Assembly (NCBI RefSeq): GCF_051401765.1
Contig: NW_027480481.1
Span: 1,364,001-1,428,000 of the forward strand
Source: Calliopsis andreniformis
Lineage: Eukaryota; Arthropoda; Insecta; Hymenoptera; Andrenidae
Reading direction: 5' to 3'
DNA: 64,000 bases
Numbering within the stretch: position 1 is the first letter of the stretch; the number at the start of each line of letters is the position of its first letter. A program made the position numbers and the translations under genes. The notes under the pieces were generated by a model. It saw nothing but the letters and a program-made list of their open reading frames with translations, was not told the DNA's origin and made no database searches. Below are positions 39,100 to 51,941 of this stretch, piece after piece.

Positions 39100-39420
39100 C
39101 TCATCCTCCATCCTCAATCCTCAATCCTCAACCTTCAACCCTCAATATTCAACACACAACCCTCAGACATGAATCCTCAATACTCAACGATCAATTCCCA
39201 ATTCTCAATACTCAATAGAATATCCTGAATTCTCATGGTTCAACACTCAACCCACAATATTCAATAATCAAATCTCAATCCTCAATCTTCAATCCTCAAT
39301 ACTCAATTTCAAACCTCAATCCTCAATTCTCAATCCTCAATACTCAATCCTCAATCGTCAATCCTCGATCCCCAATCCTCAACCCTCAGACCTCATCCTC
39401 AATTCTCAATTCTAAATCCA
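39100..39420 (+). repeat. Diverged satellite patch with CAACACACAACC box
   Basis: This patch departs further from TCAATCC than its surroundings. It contains CAACACACAACCCTCAG followed by ACATGAATCC, a dyad box whose right arm is changed (GAATTCTCATGGTTC), and several CAATATTC units. The CACACAACC box also occurs near 3901, 11436, 19413 and 43974, where it reads CCAGCCATGAATCC or CAGCCATGGATCC. It is a further variant block of the higher-order repeat; no gene is seen. Confidence 0.65.
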
Positions 39421-40997
39421 CAATCATCAATCCTCAGTCTTCAATCCTCAATAATCAATCTCCAATCCTAGATCCTCAATCCTCAATCCTCAATCCCCAA
39501 TCTTCAATCCTCAATAATCAATCTCCAATCCTAGATCCTCAACCCTCAATCCTCAATCCTCAATCCTCAATCCTCAATCCTCATTCTTCAATCCTCAATA
39601 CCCAATCCTCAATCTTCAATCCTCTATCAACAATCCTGAATTCTCAATCCTCAATCCTCAGTCCTCAGTCGTCAAACCTCAATCCCCGACTCTCAGCCCT
39701 CATCCTCAATCCTCAGCCTTCAATCCTCAGTCCTCAGTCCTCAAACCTCAATCCTCAACCCTCAGACATCATCCTCAATCCTTAATCCTCAATCCTCAAT
39801 CCTCAACCTTCAATCCTCAATACTCAATCTTCAATCCTCAATCCTCAGCCCTCAAACCTCAATTCTGAATCCTCAATACTCAACCTTCAATCCTCAATCC
39901 TCAGTCCTCAGTACTCAACCATCAATACTCAATTCTCAATACTCAATAGAATATACTGAATTCTCAGAATTCAATACTCAAACCTCAATCCTCAACCCTC
40001 AGCTCTCATCCTCCATCATCAATCCTCAATCCTCAATCCTCAATCTTCAATCCTCAGTACTCAATATTCAATCCCCAATCCTCAATCCTCAATCCTCAAT
40101 CCTCAATCCTCAATCCTCAATCCTCAACCCTCAATCCTCATTCCTCAAACCTCAATCCTCAACCCTCAGTCCACATCCTCAATTCTCAATCCTCAATCCT
40201 CAATCCTCAATCCTCAATCTTCAATCCTCAATAATCAATCTCCAATCCTAGATCCTCAATCCACAATCTTCAATCCTTAATTCTCAATCTTCAATCCTCA
40301 ATCCCCAGTCTTCAATTTTCAATCCTCAATGCTCAATCCTCAATCCTCAATCCTCAGTCCTCAATCCTCAGTCCTCAATCCTCAATCCTCAATCCTCATT
40401 CTTCAATCCTCAATACCCAATCCTCAACCTTCAATCCTCTATCAACAATCCTGAATTCTCAATCCTCAATCCTCAGTCCTCAGTCGTCAAACCTCAATCC
40501 CCAAACCTCAGCCCTCATCCTCAATCCTCAGTCCTCAATCCTCAGTCCTCAGTCCTCAAACCTCAATCCTCAACCCTCAGACATCATCCTCAGTCCTTCA
40601 TCCTCAATCCTCAATCCTCAACCTTCAATCCTCAATACTCAATCTTCAATCCTCAATCCTCAGCCCTCAAACCTCAATTCTGAATCCTCAATACTCAACC
40701 TTCAATCCTCAATCCTCAGTCCTCAGTACTCAACCATCAATCCTCAATTCTCAGTACTCAATAGAATATCCTGAATTCTCAGGGTTCAATACTCAAACCT
40801 CAATCCTCAACCCTCAGGCCTCATCCTCCATCATCAATCCTCAATCCTCAATCTTCAATCCTCAGTACTCTATATTCAATCCCCAACACTCAATCCTCAA
40901 TCCTCAATCCTCAATCCTCAATCCTCAATCCTCAATCCTCAATCTTCAATCCTCAATATTCAATCATCAACCCTCAATCCTCAATCCTCAATCCTCA

Positions 40998-43900
40998 GTG
41001 ATCAATACACAATCTTTAATACACAATCCTCAATCCTCAATCCTCAATCCTCAATCCTCAATCCTCAATCCTCAATCCTCATTTCTCAAACCTCAATCCT
41101 CAACCCTCAGTCCTCATCCTCAAACCTCAATCCTCAACCGTCAGTCCTCGTCCTCAATCCGCAACCCTCAATCCTCAATCCCCAATCTTCAATCTCCAAT
41201 CCTAGATCCTCAATCCTCAATCATCAATCCCCAATCTTCAATCCTCAATAATCAGTCTCCAATCCTAGATCCTCAATCCTCAATCCTCAATCCCCAATCT
41301 TCAATCCTCAATAATCAATCTCCAATCCTAGATCCTTAACCCTCAATCCTCAATACTCAATCCTCAACCCTCAATCCTCACTCTTCAACCCTCAATACCC
41401 AATCCTCAACCTTCAATCCTCCATCAACAATCCTGAATTCTCAATCCTCAATCCTCAGTCCTCAGTCGTCAAACCTCAATCCCCGACCCTCAGCCCTCAT
41501 CCTCAATCCTCAGTCCTCAATCCTAAGTCCTCAGTCCACAAACCTCAATCCTCAACCCTCAGACATCATCCTCAATCCTTAATCCTCAATCCTCAATCCT
41601 CAACCTTCAATCCTCAATACTCAATCTTCAATCCTCAATCCTCAGCCCTCAAACCTCAATTCTGAATCCTCAATACTCAACCTTCAATCCTCAATCCTGA
41701 GTCCTCAGTACTCAACCATCAATCCTCAATTCCCAATACTCAATAGAATATCCTGAATTCTCAGGATTCAATACTCAAACCTCAATCCTCAACCCTCAGC
41801 CCTCATCCTCCATCATCAATCCTCAATCCTCAATCCTCAATCTTCAATCCTCAGTACTCAATATTCAATCCCCAATCCTCAATCCTCAATCCTCAATCCT
41901 CAATCCTCAATCCTCAATCCTCAACCCTCAATCCTCATTCCTCAAACCTCAATCCTCAACCCTCAGTCCTCATCCTCAATTCTCAATCCTCAATCCTCAA
42001 TCCTCAATCCCCAATCTTCAATCCTCAATAATCGATCTCCAATCCTAGATCCTCAATACACAATCATCAATCCTTAATTCTCAACCTTCAATCCTCAATC
42101 CCCAGACTTCAATCTTCAATCCTAAATGCTCAATCCTCAATGCTCAATTCTCAATCCTCAATCCTCAATCCTCAGTCATCAAACCTCAATCCCTGACCGT
42201 CTGCCCTCATCCTCAACCCTCAGTCTTTAATCCTCAGTCCTCAGTCCTCAAACCTCAATCCTCAACCCTCAGACATCATCCTCAATCCTCAATCCTCAAT
42301 CCTCAATCCTCAATCCTCAATCTTCAATCCCTAATTCTCAATCTTCAATCCTCAATCCTCAGCCCTCAAACCTCAATACTGAATCCTCAATACTCAACCT
42401 TCAATCCTCAATCTTCAGTCCTCAGTACTCAACCATCGATCCTCAATTCTCAGTACTCAATAGAATATCCTGAATTCTCAGGACTCAATACTCAAACCTC
42501 AATCCTCAACCCTCAGCCCTCATACTCCATCCTCAATCCTCTATCCTCAATACCCAATCCTCAATCTTCAATCCTCAATCCTCAACCGTCAATCCTCAAT
42601 CCTCAATTTTCGATCCTCAATACTCAATTTTCAATCCTCAATCCTGAATCCTCAATCCTCAATTCTCAATCCTCAATCCTCTGTCCTCAGTCCTCAAACC
42701 TCAATCCTCAACACTCAGCCCTCATCCTCCATCCTCAATCCTTAATCATCAATCCTCAATCTTGAATCCTCAATATTCAATCATCAACCCTCGATCCTCA
42801 ACCCTCAATCCTCCATCCTCAATCCTCAGTCCTCAAACCTCTCTCCTCAACCCTCAGACATCATCCTCAATCCTCAATCCTCAATCCTCAATCCTCAATC
42901 TTCAATCCCTAATACTCAATCTTCAATCCTCAATGCTCAGTCCTCAAACCTCAATCCTGAATCTTCAATACTCAACCTTCAAGCCTCAATCCTCAGTCCT
43001 CAATCCTCGATCGTCAATCTTCAATCCTCAATCCTCAATCCTCAATACTCAATCCTCAATCCTCAGTGATCAATACTCAATCTTCAATACTCAATCATCG
43101 ATCCTCAACCCTCAATCCTCAATCCTCAATCCTCAATCCTCAATCCTCATTTCTCAAACCTCAATTCTCAACCCTCAGTCCTCATCCTCAATTCTCAATC
43201 CTTAATCCTCAATCCTCAATCCTCTATTCTCAATACTCAATCTTCAATCCTCAATCCTCAATCCTCAATACTCATTTCTCAAACCTCAATCCTCAACACT
43301 CAGACCTCATCCTCAATTCTCAACTCTAAATCCTCAATCATCAATCCTCAATCTTCAATCCTCATTAATCGATCTCCAATCCTAGATCCTCAATCCTCAA
43401 TCCTCAATCCCCAATCTTCAATCCTCAATAATCAATCTCCAATCCTAGATCCTCAAACCTCAATCCTCAATCCTCAATCCTCAATCCTCATTCTTCAATC
43501 CTCAATACCCAATCCTCAATCTTCAATCCTCAATCATCAATCCTCAATTATCAATCCTCAATCCTCAATCCTCAGTCGTCAAACCTCAATCCCTGACCCT
43601 CTGCCCTCATCCTCAACCCTCAGTCCTCAATCCTCAATCCTCAATCCTCAAACCGCAATCCTCAACCGTCAGTCCTCGTCCGCAATCCTCAACCCTCAAT
43701 CCTCAATCCCCAATCTTCAATCTCCAATCCTAGATCCTCAATCCTCAATCCTCAATCCCCAATCTTCAATCCTCAATAATCAATCTCCAATCCTAGATCC
43801 TCAATCCTCAATCCTCAATCCCCAACCTTCAATCCTCAATAATCAATCTCCAATCCTAGATCCTCGATCCACAATCTTCAATCCTTAATGCTCAATCTTC

Positions 43901-46564
43901 AATTCTCAATCCCCAGTCTTCAATCCTCAATCCTCAATCCTCAATCCTCAATCCTCAACCCTCAATATTCAACACACAACCCTCAGCCATGGATCCTCAA
44001 TACTCAACCATCAATCCTCAATTCTCAATACTCAATCCTCAATCGCCAATCCTCAATCCCCAATCCTCAATCTACAATCCTCAATCCTCAGTCCCCAAAC
44101 CTCAATCCTGAATCTTCAATACTCAACCTTCAAGCCTCAATCCTCAGTCCTCAATACTCAACCATCAATCCTCAAGTCTCAATACTCAATAGAATATCCT
44201 GAATTCTCTGGACTCAATACTCAAACCTCAATCCTCAACCCTCAGCCCTCATCCTCCATCCTCAATCATCTATCCTCAACACCCAAACCTCAATCTTCAA
44301 TCCTCAATCATCAATCCTCAATTCTCAATCCTCAATCCTAAATCCTCAGTCGTCAAACCTCAATCCCTGACACTCTGCCCTCATCCTCAACCCTCAGTCT
44401 TCAATCCTCAGTCCTCAGTCCTCAAACCTCAATCCTCAACCCTCAGACATCATCCTCAATACTCAATCCTCAATCCTCGATCCTCAATCTTCAATCCTCA
44501 ATATCCAATCTTCAATCCTCTATCCTCAATCCTCAATCCTCAAACCTCAATCCTCAACCGTCAGTCCTCGTCCGCAATCCTCAACCCTCAATCCTCAATC
44601 CCCAATCTTCAATCTCCAATCCTAGATCCTCAATCCTCAATCCTCAATCACCAATCTTCAATCCTCAATAATCAATCTCCAATCCTAGATCCTCAATCCT
44701 CAATCCTCAATCCCCAATCTTCAATCCTCAATAATCAATCTCCAATCCTAGATCCTCATCCCTCAATCCTCAGTCCTCATTCCTCAATCCTCACTCTTCA
44801 ATCCTCAATACCCAATCCTCAATCTTCAATCCTCCATCAACAATCCTGAATTCTCAATCCTCAATCCTCAGTCCTCAGTCGTCAAACCACAATCCCCGAC
44901 CCTCAGCCCTCATACTCAATCCTCAGTCCTCAATCCTAAGCCCTCAGTCTTCAAACCTCAATCCTCAACCCTCAGACATCATCCTCAATCCTTAATCCTC
45001 AATCCTCAATCCTCAACCTTCAATCCTCAATACTCAATCTTCAATCCTCAATCCTCAGCCCTCAAACCTCAATTCTGAATCCTCAATACTCAACCTTCAA
45101 TCCTCAATCCTCAGTCCTCAGTACTCAACCATCAATCCTCAATTCTCAATACTCAATAGAATATCCTGAATTCTCAGGATTCAATACTCAAACCTCAATC
45201 CTCAACCCTCAGCCCTCATCCTCCATCATCAATCCTCAATCCTCAATCCTCAATCTTCAATCCTCAGTACTCAATATTCAATCCCCAATCCTCAATCCTC
45301 AATCCTCAATCCTCAATCCTCAATCCTCAATCCTCAATCCTCAATCCTCAACCCTCAATCCTCATTCCTCAAACCTCAATCCTCAACCCTCAGTCCTCAT
45401 CCTCAATTCTCAATCCTCAATCCTCAATCCTCAATCCTCAATCTTCAATCCTCAATAATCAATCTCCAATCCTAGATCCTCAATCCACAATCTTCAATCC
45501 TTAATTCTCAATCTTCAATCCTCAATCCCCAGTCTTCAATTTTCAATCCTCAATGCTCAATCCTCAATCCTCAATCCTCAGTCCTCAATCCTCAGTCCTC
45601 AATCCTCAATCCTCAATCCTCATTCTTCAATCCTCAATACCCAATCCTCAACCTTCAATCCTCTATCAACAATCCTGAATTCTCAATCCTCAATCCTCAG
45701 TCCTCAGTCGTCAAACCTCAATCCCCGAACCTCAGCCCTCATCCTCAATCCTCAGTCCTCAATCCTCAGTCCTCAGTCCTCAAACCTCAATCCTCAACCC
45801 TCAGACATCATCCTCAATCCTTAATCCTCAATCCTCAATCCTCAACCTTCAATCCTCAATACTCAATCTTCAATCCTCAATCCTCAGCCCTCAAACCTCA
45901 ATTCTGAATCCTCAATACTCAACCTTCAATCCTCAATCCTCAGTCCTCAGTACTCAACCATCAATCCTCAATTCTCAATACTCAACAGAATATCCTGAAT
46001 TCTCAGGGTTCAATACTCAAACCTCAATCCTCAACCCTCAGCCCTCATCCTCCATCATCAATACTCAATCCTCAATCTTCAATCCTCAGTACTCAATATT
46101 CAATCCCCAACACTCAATCCTCAATCCTCAATCCTCAATCCTCAATCCTCAATCCTCAATCCTCAATCTTCAATCCTCAATATTCAATCATCAACCCTCA
46201 ATCCTCAATCCTCAATCCTCAGTGATCAATACTCAATCTTTAATACACAATCCTCAATCCTCAATCCTCAATCCTCAATCCTCAATCCTCAATCCTCATT
46301 TCTCAAACCTCAATCCTCAACCCTCAGTCCTCATCCTCAAACCTCAATCCTCAACCGTCAGTCCTCGTCGTCAATCCTCAACCGTCAATCCTCAATCCCC
46401 AATCTTCAATCTCCAATCCTAGATCCTCAATCCTCAATCCTCAATCCCCAATCTTCAATCCTCAATAATGAATCTCCAATCCTAGATCCTCAATCCTCAA
46501 TCCTCAATCCCCAATCTTCAATCCTCAATAATCAATCTCCAATCCTAGGCCCTTAACCCTCAAT
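40998..46564 (+). repeat. Heptamer satellite, mosaic block
   Basis: Satellite without genes, composed of the same boxes in another order. CTAGATCC pairs and trios lie near 41206-41335, 43727-43862 and 44624-44756; dyad boxes lie near 41748 and 42470; a GTGATCAATAC box lies at 43066 and another at 46222. The CACACAACC box near 43974 reads CAGCCATGGATCC. The copy of the dyad box near 44190 ends CTCTGGACTC rather than CTCAGGACTC. Confidence 0.78.
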
Positions 46565-49500
46565 CCTCAATCCTCAATCCTCAATCCTCACTCTTCAACC
46601 CTCAATACCCAATCCTCAATCTTCAATCCTCCATCAACAATCCTGAATTCTCAATCCTCAATCCTCAGTCCTCAGTCGTCAAACCCCAATCCCCGACCCT
46701 CAGCCCTCATCCTCAATCCTCAGTCCTCAATCCTAAGTCCTCAGTCCTCAAACCTCAATCCTCAACCCTCAGACATCATCCTCAATCCTTAATCCTCAAT
46801 CCTCAATCCTCAACCTTCAATCCTCAATACTCAATCTCCAATCCTAGACCCTTAACCCTCAATCCTCAATCCTCAATCCTCAATCCTCACTCTTCAACCC
46901 TCAATACCCAATCCTCAATCTTCAATCCTCCATCAACAATCCTGAATTCTCAATCCTCAATCCTCAGTCCTCAGTCGTCAAACCTCAATCCCCGACCCTC
47001 AGCCCTCATCCTCAATCCTCAGTCCTCAATCCTAAGTCCTCAGTCCTCAAACCTCAATCCTCAACCCTCAGACATCATCCTCAATCCTTAATCCTCAATC
47101 CTCAATCCTCAACCTTCAATCCTCAATACTCAATCTTCTATCCTCAATCCTCAGCCCTCAAACCTCAATACTGAATCCTCAATACTCAACCTTCAATCCT
47201 CAATCTTCAGTCCTCAGTACTCAACCATCGATCCTCAATTCTCAGTACTCAATAGAATATCCTGAATTCTCAGGACTCAATACTCAAACCTCAATCCTCA
47301 ACCCTCAGCCCTCATCCTCCATCCTCAATCCTCTATCCTCAATACCCAATCCTCAATCTTCAATCCTCAATCATCAATCCGCAATTCTCAATCCTCATAC
47401 CTCAATCCTCAGTCGTCAAACCTCAATCCCTGAACCTCTGCCCTCATCCTCAACCCTCAGTCTTCAATCCTCAGTCCTCAGTCCTCAAACCTCAATCCTC
47501 AAACCTCTGACATCATCCTCAATCCTCAATCCTCAATCCTCAATCCTCAATCCTCAATCTTCAATCCCTAATACTCAATCTTCAATCCTCAATCCTCAGT
47601 CGTCAAACCTCAATCCTGAATCTTCAATACTCAACCTTCAAGCCTCAATCCTCAGTCCTCAATCCTCGATCCTCAATCTTCAATCCTCAATATCCAATCT
47701 TCAATCCTCAGTCCTCAATCCTCAATCCTCAATCCTCAACCCTCAGACATCATCCTCAATCCTTAATCCTCAATCCTCAATCCTCAACCTTTAATCCTCA
47801 ATACTCAATCTTCAGTCCGCAATCCTCAGCCCTCAAACCTCAATTCTGAATCCTCAATACTCAACCTTCAATCCTCAATCCTGAGTCCTCAGTACTCAAC
47901 CATCAATCCTCAATTCCCAATACTCAATAGAATATCCTGAATTCTCAGGATTCAATACTCAAACCTCAATCCTCAACCCTCAGCCCTCATCCTCCATCAT
48001 CAATCCTCAATCCTCAATACTCAATCTTCAATCCTCAGTACTCAATATTCAATCCCCAATCCTCAATCCTCAATCCTCAATCCTCAATCCTCAATCCTCA
48101 ATCCTCCACCCTCAATCCTCATTCCTCAAACCTCAATCCTCAACCCTCAGTCCTCATCCTCAATTCTCAATCCTCAATCCTCAATCCTCAATCCTCAATC
48201 TTCAATCCTCAATAATCGATCTCCAATCCTAGATCCTCAATACACAATCATCAATCCTTAATTCTCAACCTTCAATCCTCAATCCCCAGTCTTCAATCTT
48301 CAATCCTCAATGCTCAATCCTCAATGCTCAATTCTCAATCCTCAATCCTCAATCCTCAGTCGTCAAACCTCAATCCCTGACCCTCTGCCCTCATCCTCAA
48401 CCCTCAGTCTTTAATCCTCAGTCCTCAGTCCTCAAACCTCAATCCTCAACCCTCAGACATCATCCTCAATCCTGAATCCTCAATCCTCAATCCTCAATCC
48501 TCAATCTTCAATCCCTAATACTCAATCTTCAATCCTCAATCCTCAGTCCCCAAACCTCAATCCTGAATCTTCAATACTCAATCTTCAAGCCTCAATCCTC
48601 AGTCCTCAATACTCAACCATCAATCCTCAACTCTCAATACTCAATAGAATATCCTGAATTCTCAGGACTCAATACTCAAACCTCAATCCTCAACCCTCAG
48701 CCCTCATCCTCCATCCTCAATCCTCAATCTTCAATCCTCAATAATCAATCTCCAATCCTACATCCTCAATCCCCAATCCTCAATCCTTAATCCTCAATCT
48801 TCAATCCTCAATCGCCAGTCCTCAATCATCAATCCTCAATGCTCAATCCTCAACCCTCAAGCCTCAGTCCTCAATCATCAATCCTCAATCCTCAAACCTC
48901 AATCCTCAACCGTCAGTCCTCGTCCGCAATCCTCAACCCTCAATCCTCAATCCCCAATCTTCAATCTCCAATCCTAGATCCTCAATCCTCAATCCTCAAT
49001 CCCCAATCTTCAATCCTCAATAATCAATCTCCAATCCTAGATCCTCAATCCTCAATCCTCAATCCCCAACCTTCAATCCTCAATAATCAATCTCCAATCC
49101 TAGATCCTCAACCCTCAATCCTCAATCCTCAATCCTCAATCCTCACTCTTCAACCCTCAATACCCAATCCTCAATCTTCAATCCTCCATCAACAATCCTG
49201 AAGTCTCAATCCTCAATCCTCAGTCCTCAGTCGTCAAACCCCAATCCCCGACCCTCAGCCCTCATCCTCAATCCTCAGTCCTCAATCCTAAGTCCTCAGT
49301 CCTCAAACCTCAATCCTCAACCCTCAGACATCATCCTCAATCCTTAATCCTCAATCCTCAATCCTCAACCTTCAATCCTCAATACTCAATCTCCAATCCT
49401 AGACCCTTAACCCTCAATCCTCAATCCTCAATCCTCAATCCTCACTCTTCAACCCTCAATACCCAATCCTCAATCTTCAATCCTCCATCAACAATCCTGA

Positions 49501-51941
49501 ATTCTCAATCCTCAATCCTCAGTCCTCAGTCGTCAAACCTCAATCCCCGACCCTCAGCCCTCATCCTCAATCCTCAGTCCTCAATCCTAAGTCCTCAGTC
49601 CTCAAACCTCAATCCTCAACCCTCAGACATCATCCTCAATCCTTAATCCTCAATCCTCAATCCTCAACCTTCAATCCTCAATACTCAATCTTCTATCCTC
49701 AATCCTCAGCCCTCAAACCTCAATACTGAATCCTCAATACTCAACCTTCAATCCTCAATCTTCAGTCCTCAGTACTCAACCATCGATCCTCAATTCTCAG
49801 TACTCAATAGAATATCCTGAATTCTCAGGACTCAATACTCAAACCTCAATCCTCAACCCTCAGCCCTCATCCTCCATCCTCAATCCTCTATCCTCAATAC
49901 CCAATCCTCAATCTTCAATCCTCAATCATCAATCCGCAATTCTCAATCCTCATACCTCAATCCTCAGTCGTCAAACCTCAATCCCTGAACCTCTGCCCTC
50001 ATCCTCAACCCTCAGTCTTCAATCCTCAGTCCTCAGTCCTCAAACCTCAATCCTCAAACCTCTGACATCATCCTCAATCCTCAATCCTCAATCCTCAATC
50101 CTCAATCCTCAATCTTCAATCCCTAATACTCAATCTTCAATCCTCAATCCTCAGTCGTCAAACCTCAATCCTGAATCTTCAATACTCAACCTTCAAGCCT
50201 CAATCCTCAGTCCTCAATCCTCGATCCTCAATCTTCAATCCTCAATATCCAATCTTCAATCCTCAGTCCTCAATCCTCAATCCTCAATCCTCAACCCTCA
50301 GACATCATCCTCAATCCTTAATCCTCAATCCTCAATCCTCAACCTTTAATCCTCAATACTCAATCTTCAGTCCGCAATCCTCAGCCCTCAAACCTCAATT
50401 CTGAATCCTCAATACTCAACCTTCAATCCTCAATCCTGAGTCCTCAGTACTCAACCATCAATCCTCAATTCCCAATACTCAATAGAATATCCTGAATTCT
50501 CAGGATTCAATACTCAAACCTCAATCCTCAACCCTCAGCCCTCATCCTCCATCATCAATCCTCAATCCTCAATACTCAATCTTCAATCCTCAGTACTCAA
50601 TATTCAATCCCCAATCCTCAATCCTCAATCCTCAATCCTCAATCCTCAATCCTCAATCCTCCACCCTCAATCCTCATTCCTCAAACCTCAATCCTCAACC
50701 CTCAGTCCTCATCCTCAATTCTCAATCCTCAATCCTCAATCCTCAATCCTCAATCTTCAATCCTCAATAATCGATCTCCAATCCTAGATCCTCAATACAC
50801 AATCATCAATCCTTAATTCTCAACCTTCAATCCTCAATCCCCAGTCTTCAATCTTCAATCCTCAATGCTCAATCCTCAATGCTCAATTCTCAATCCTCAA
50901 TCCTCAATCCTCAGTCGTCAAACCTCAATCCCTGACCCTCTGCCCTCATCCTCAACCCTCAGTCTTTAATCCTCAGTCCTCAGTCCTCAAACCTCAATCC
51001 TCAACCCTCAGACATCATCCTCAATCCTGAATCCTCAATCCTCAATCCTCAATCCTCAATCTTCAATCCCTAATACTCAATCTTCAATCCTCAATCCTCA
51101 GTCCCCAAACCTCAATCCTGAATCTTCAATACTCAATCTTCAAGCCTCAATCCTCAGTCCTCAATACTCAACCATCAATCCTCAACTCTCAATACTCAAT
51201 AGAATATCCTGAATTCTCAGGACTCAATACTCAAACCTCAATCCTCAACCCTCAGCCCTCATCCTCCATCCTCAATCCTCAATCTTCAATCCTCAATAAT
51301 CAATCTCCAATCCTACATCCTCAATCCCCAATCCTCAATCCTTAATCCTCAATCTTCAATCCTCAATCGCCAGTCCTCAATCATCAATCCTCAATGCTCA
51401 ATCCTCAACCCTCAAGCCTCAGTCCTCAATCATCAATCCTCAATCCTCAAACCTCAATCCTCAACCGTCAGTCCTCGTCCGCAATCCTCAACCCTCAATC
51501 CTCAATCCCCAATCTTCAATCTCCAATCCTAGATCCTCAATCCTCAATCCTCAATCCCCAATCTTCAATCCTCAATAATCAATCTCCAATCCTAGATCCT
51601 CAATCCTCAATCCTCAATCCCCAACCTTCAATCCTCAATAATCAATCTCCAATCCTAGATCCTCAACCCTCAATCCTCAATCCTCAATCCTCAATCCTCA
51701 CTCTTCAATCCTCAATACCCAATCCTCAATCTTCAATCCTCCATCAACAATCCTGAAGTCTCAATCCTCAATCCTCAGTCCTCAGTCGTCAAACCACAAT
51801 CCCCGACCCTCAGCCCTCATCCTCAATCCTCAGTCCTCAATCCTAAGTCCTCAGTCTTCAAACCTCAATCCTCAACCCTCAGACATCATCCTCAATCCTT
51901 AATCCTCAATCCTCAATCCTCAACCTTCAATCCTCAATACT
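46565..51941 (+). repeat. 2,555-bp tandem duplication, two copies
   Basis: The stretch beginning near 46.6 kb is repeated 2,555 bp later (365 x 7). The unusual junction CAATCTCCAATCCTAGACCC at 46832 recurs at 49387, and the block at 48839-49201 recurs at 51394-51756. Copies run approximately 46650-49204 and 49205-51759; homology tapers outside. Few differences were seen, for example TCAACCC versus TCAATCC near 49150/51705 and CAAACCCC versus CAAACCAC near 49238/51793. The rare TAGACCC unit splices a CTAGATCC-type box onto a CAATACTC block and looks like the scar of an earlier recombination copied by this duplication. No gene. Confidence 0.85.

Larger units (their letters stand above)
33801..40997 (+). 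repeat. Heptamer satellite, about 7.2-7.4-kb super-repeat, copy 2
   Basis: This is the counterpart of the preceding block. Shared markers are the CAATGCTCAATCCTCAGTCC blocks at 35271, 37584 and 38358, an empty transposon site at 35962-35964, and GTGATCAATAC boxes near 35727, 36413 and 38713. The GTGATCAATACTCAATCTTT box at 33600 and its relative at 40998 (GTGATCAATACACAATC) are 7,398 bp apart. The block holds an internal 774-bp tandem duplication and a diverged patch near 39.1-39.4 kb. No gene. Confidence 0.78.
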
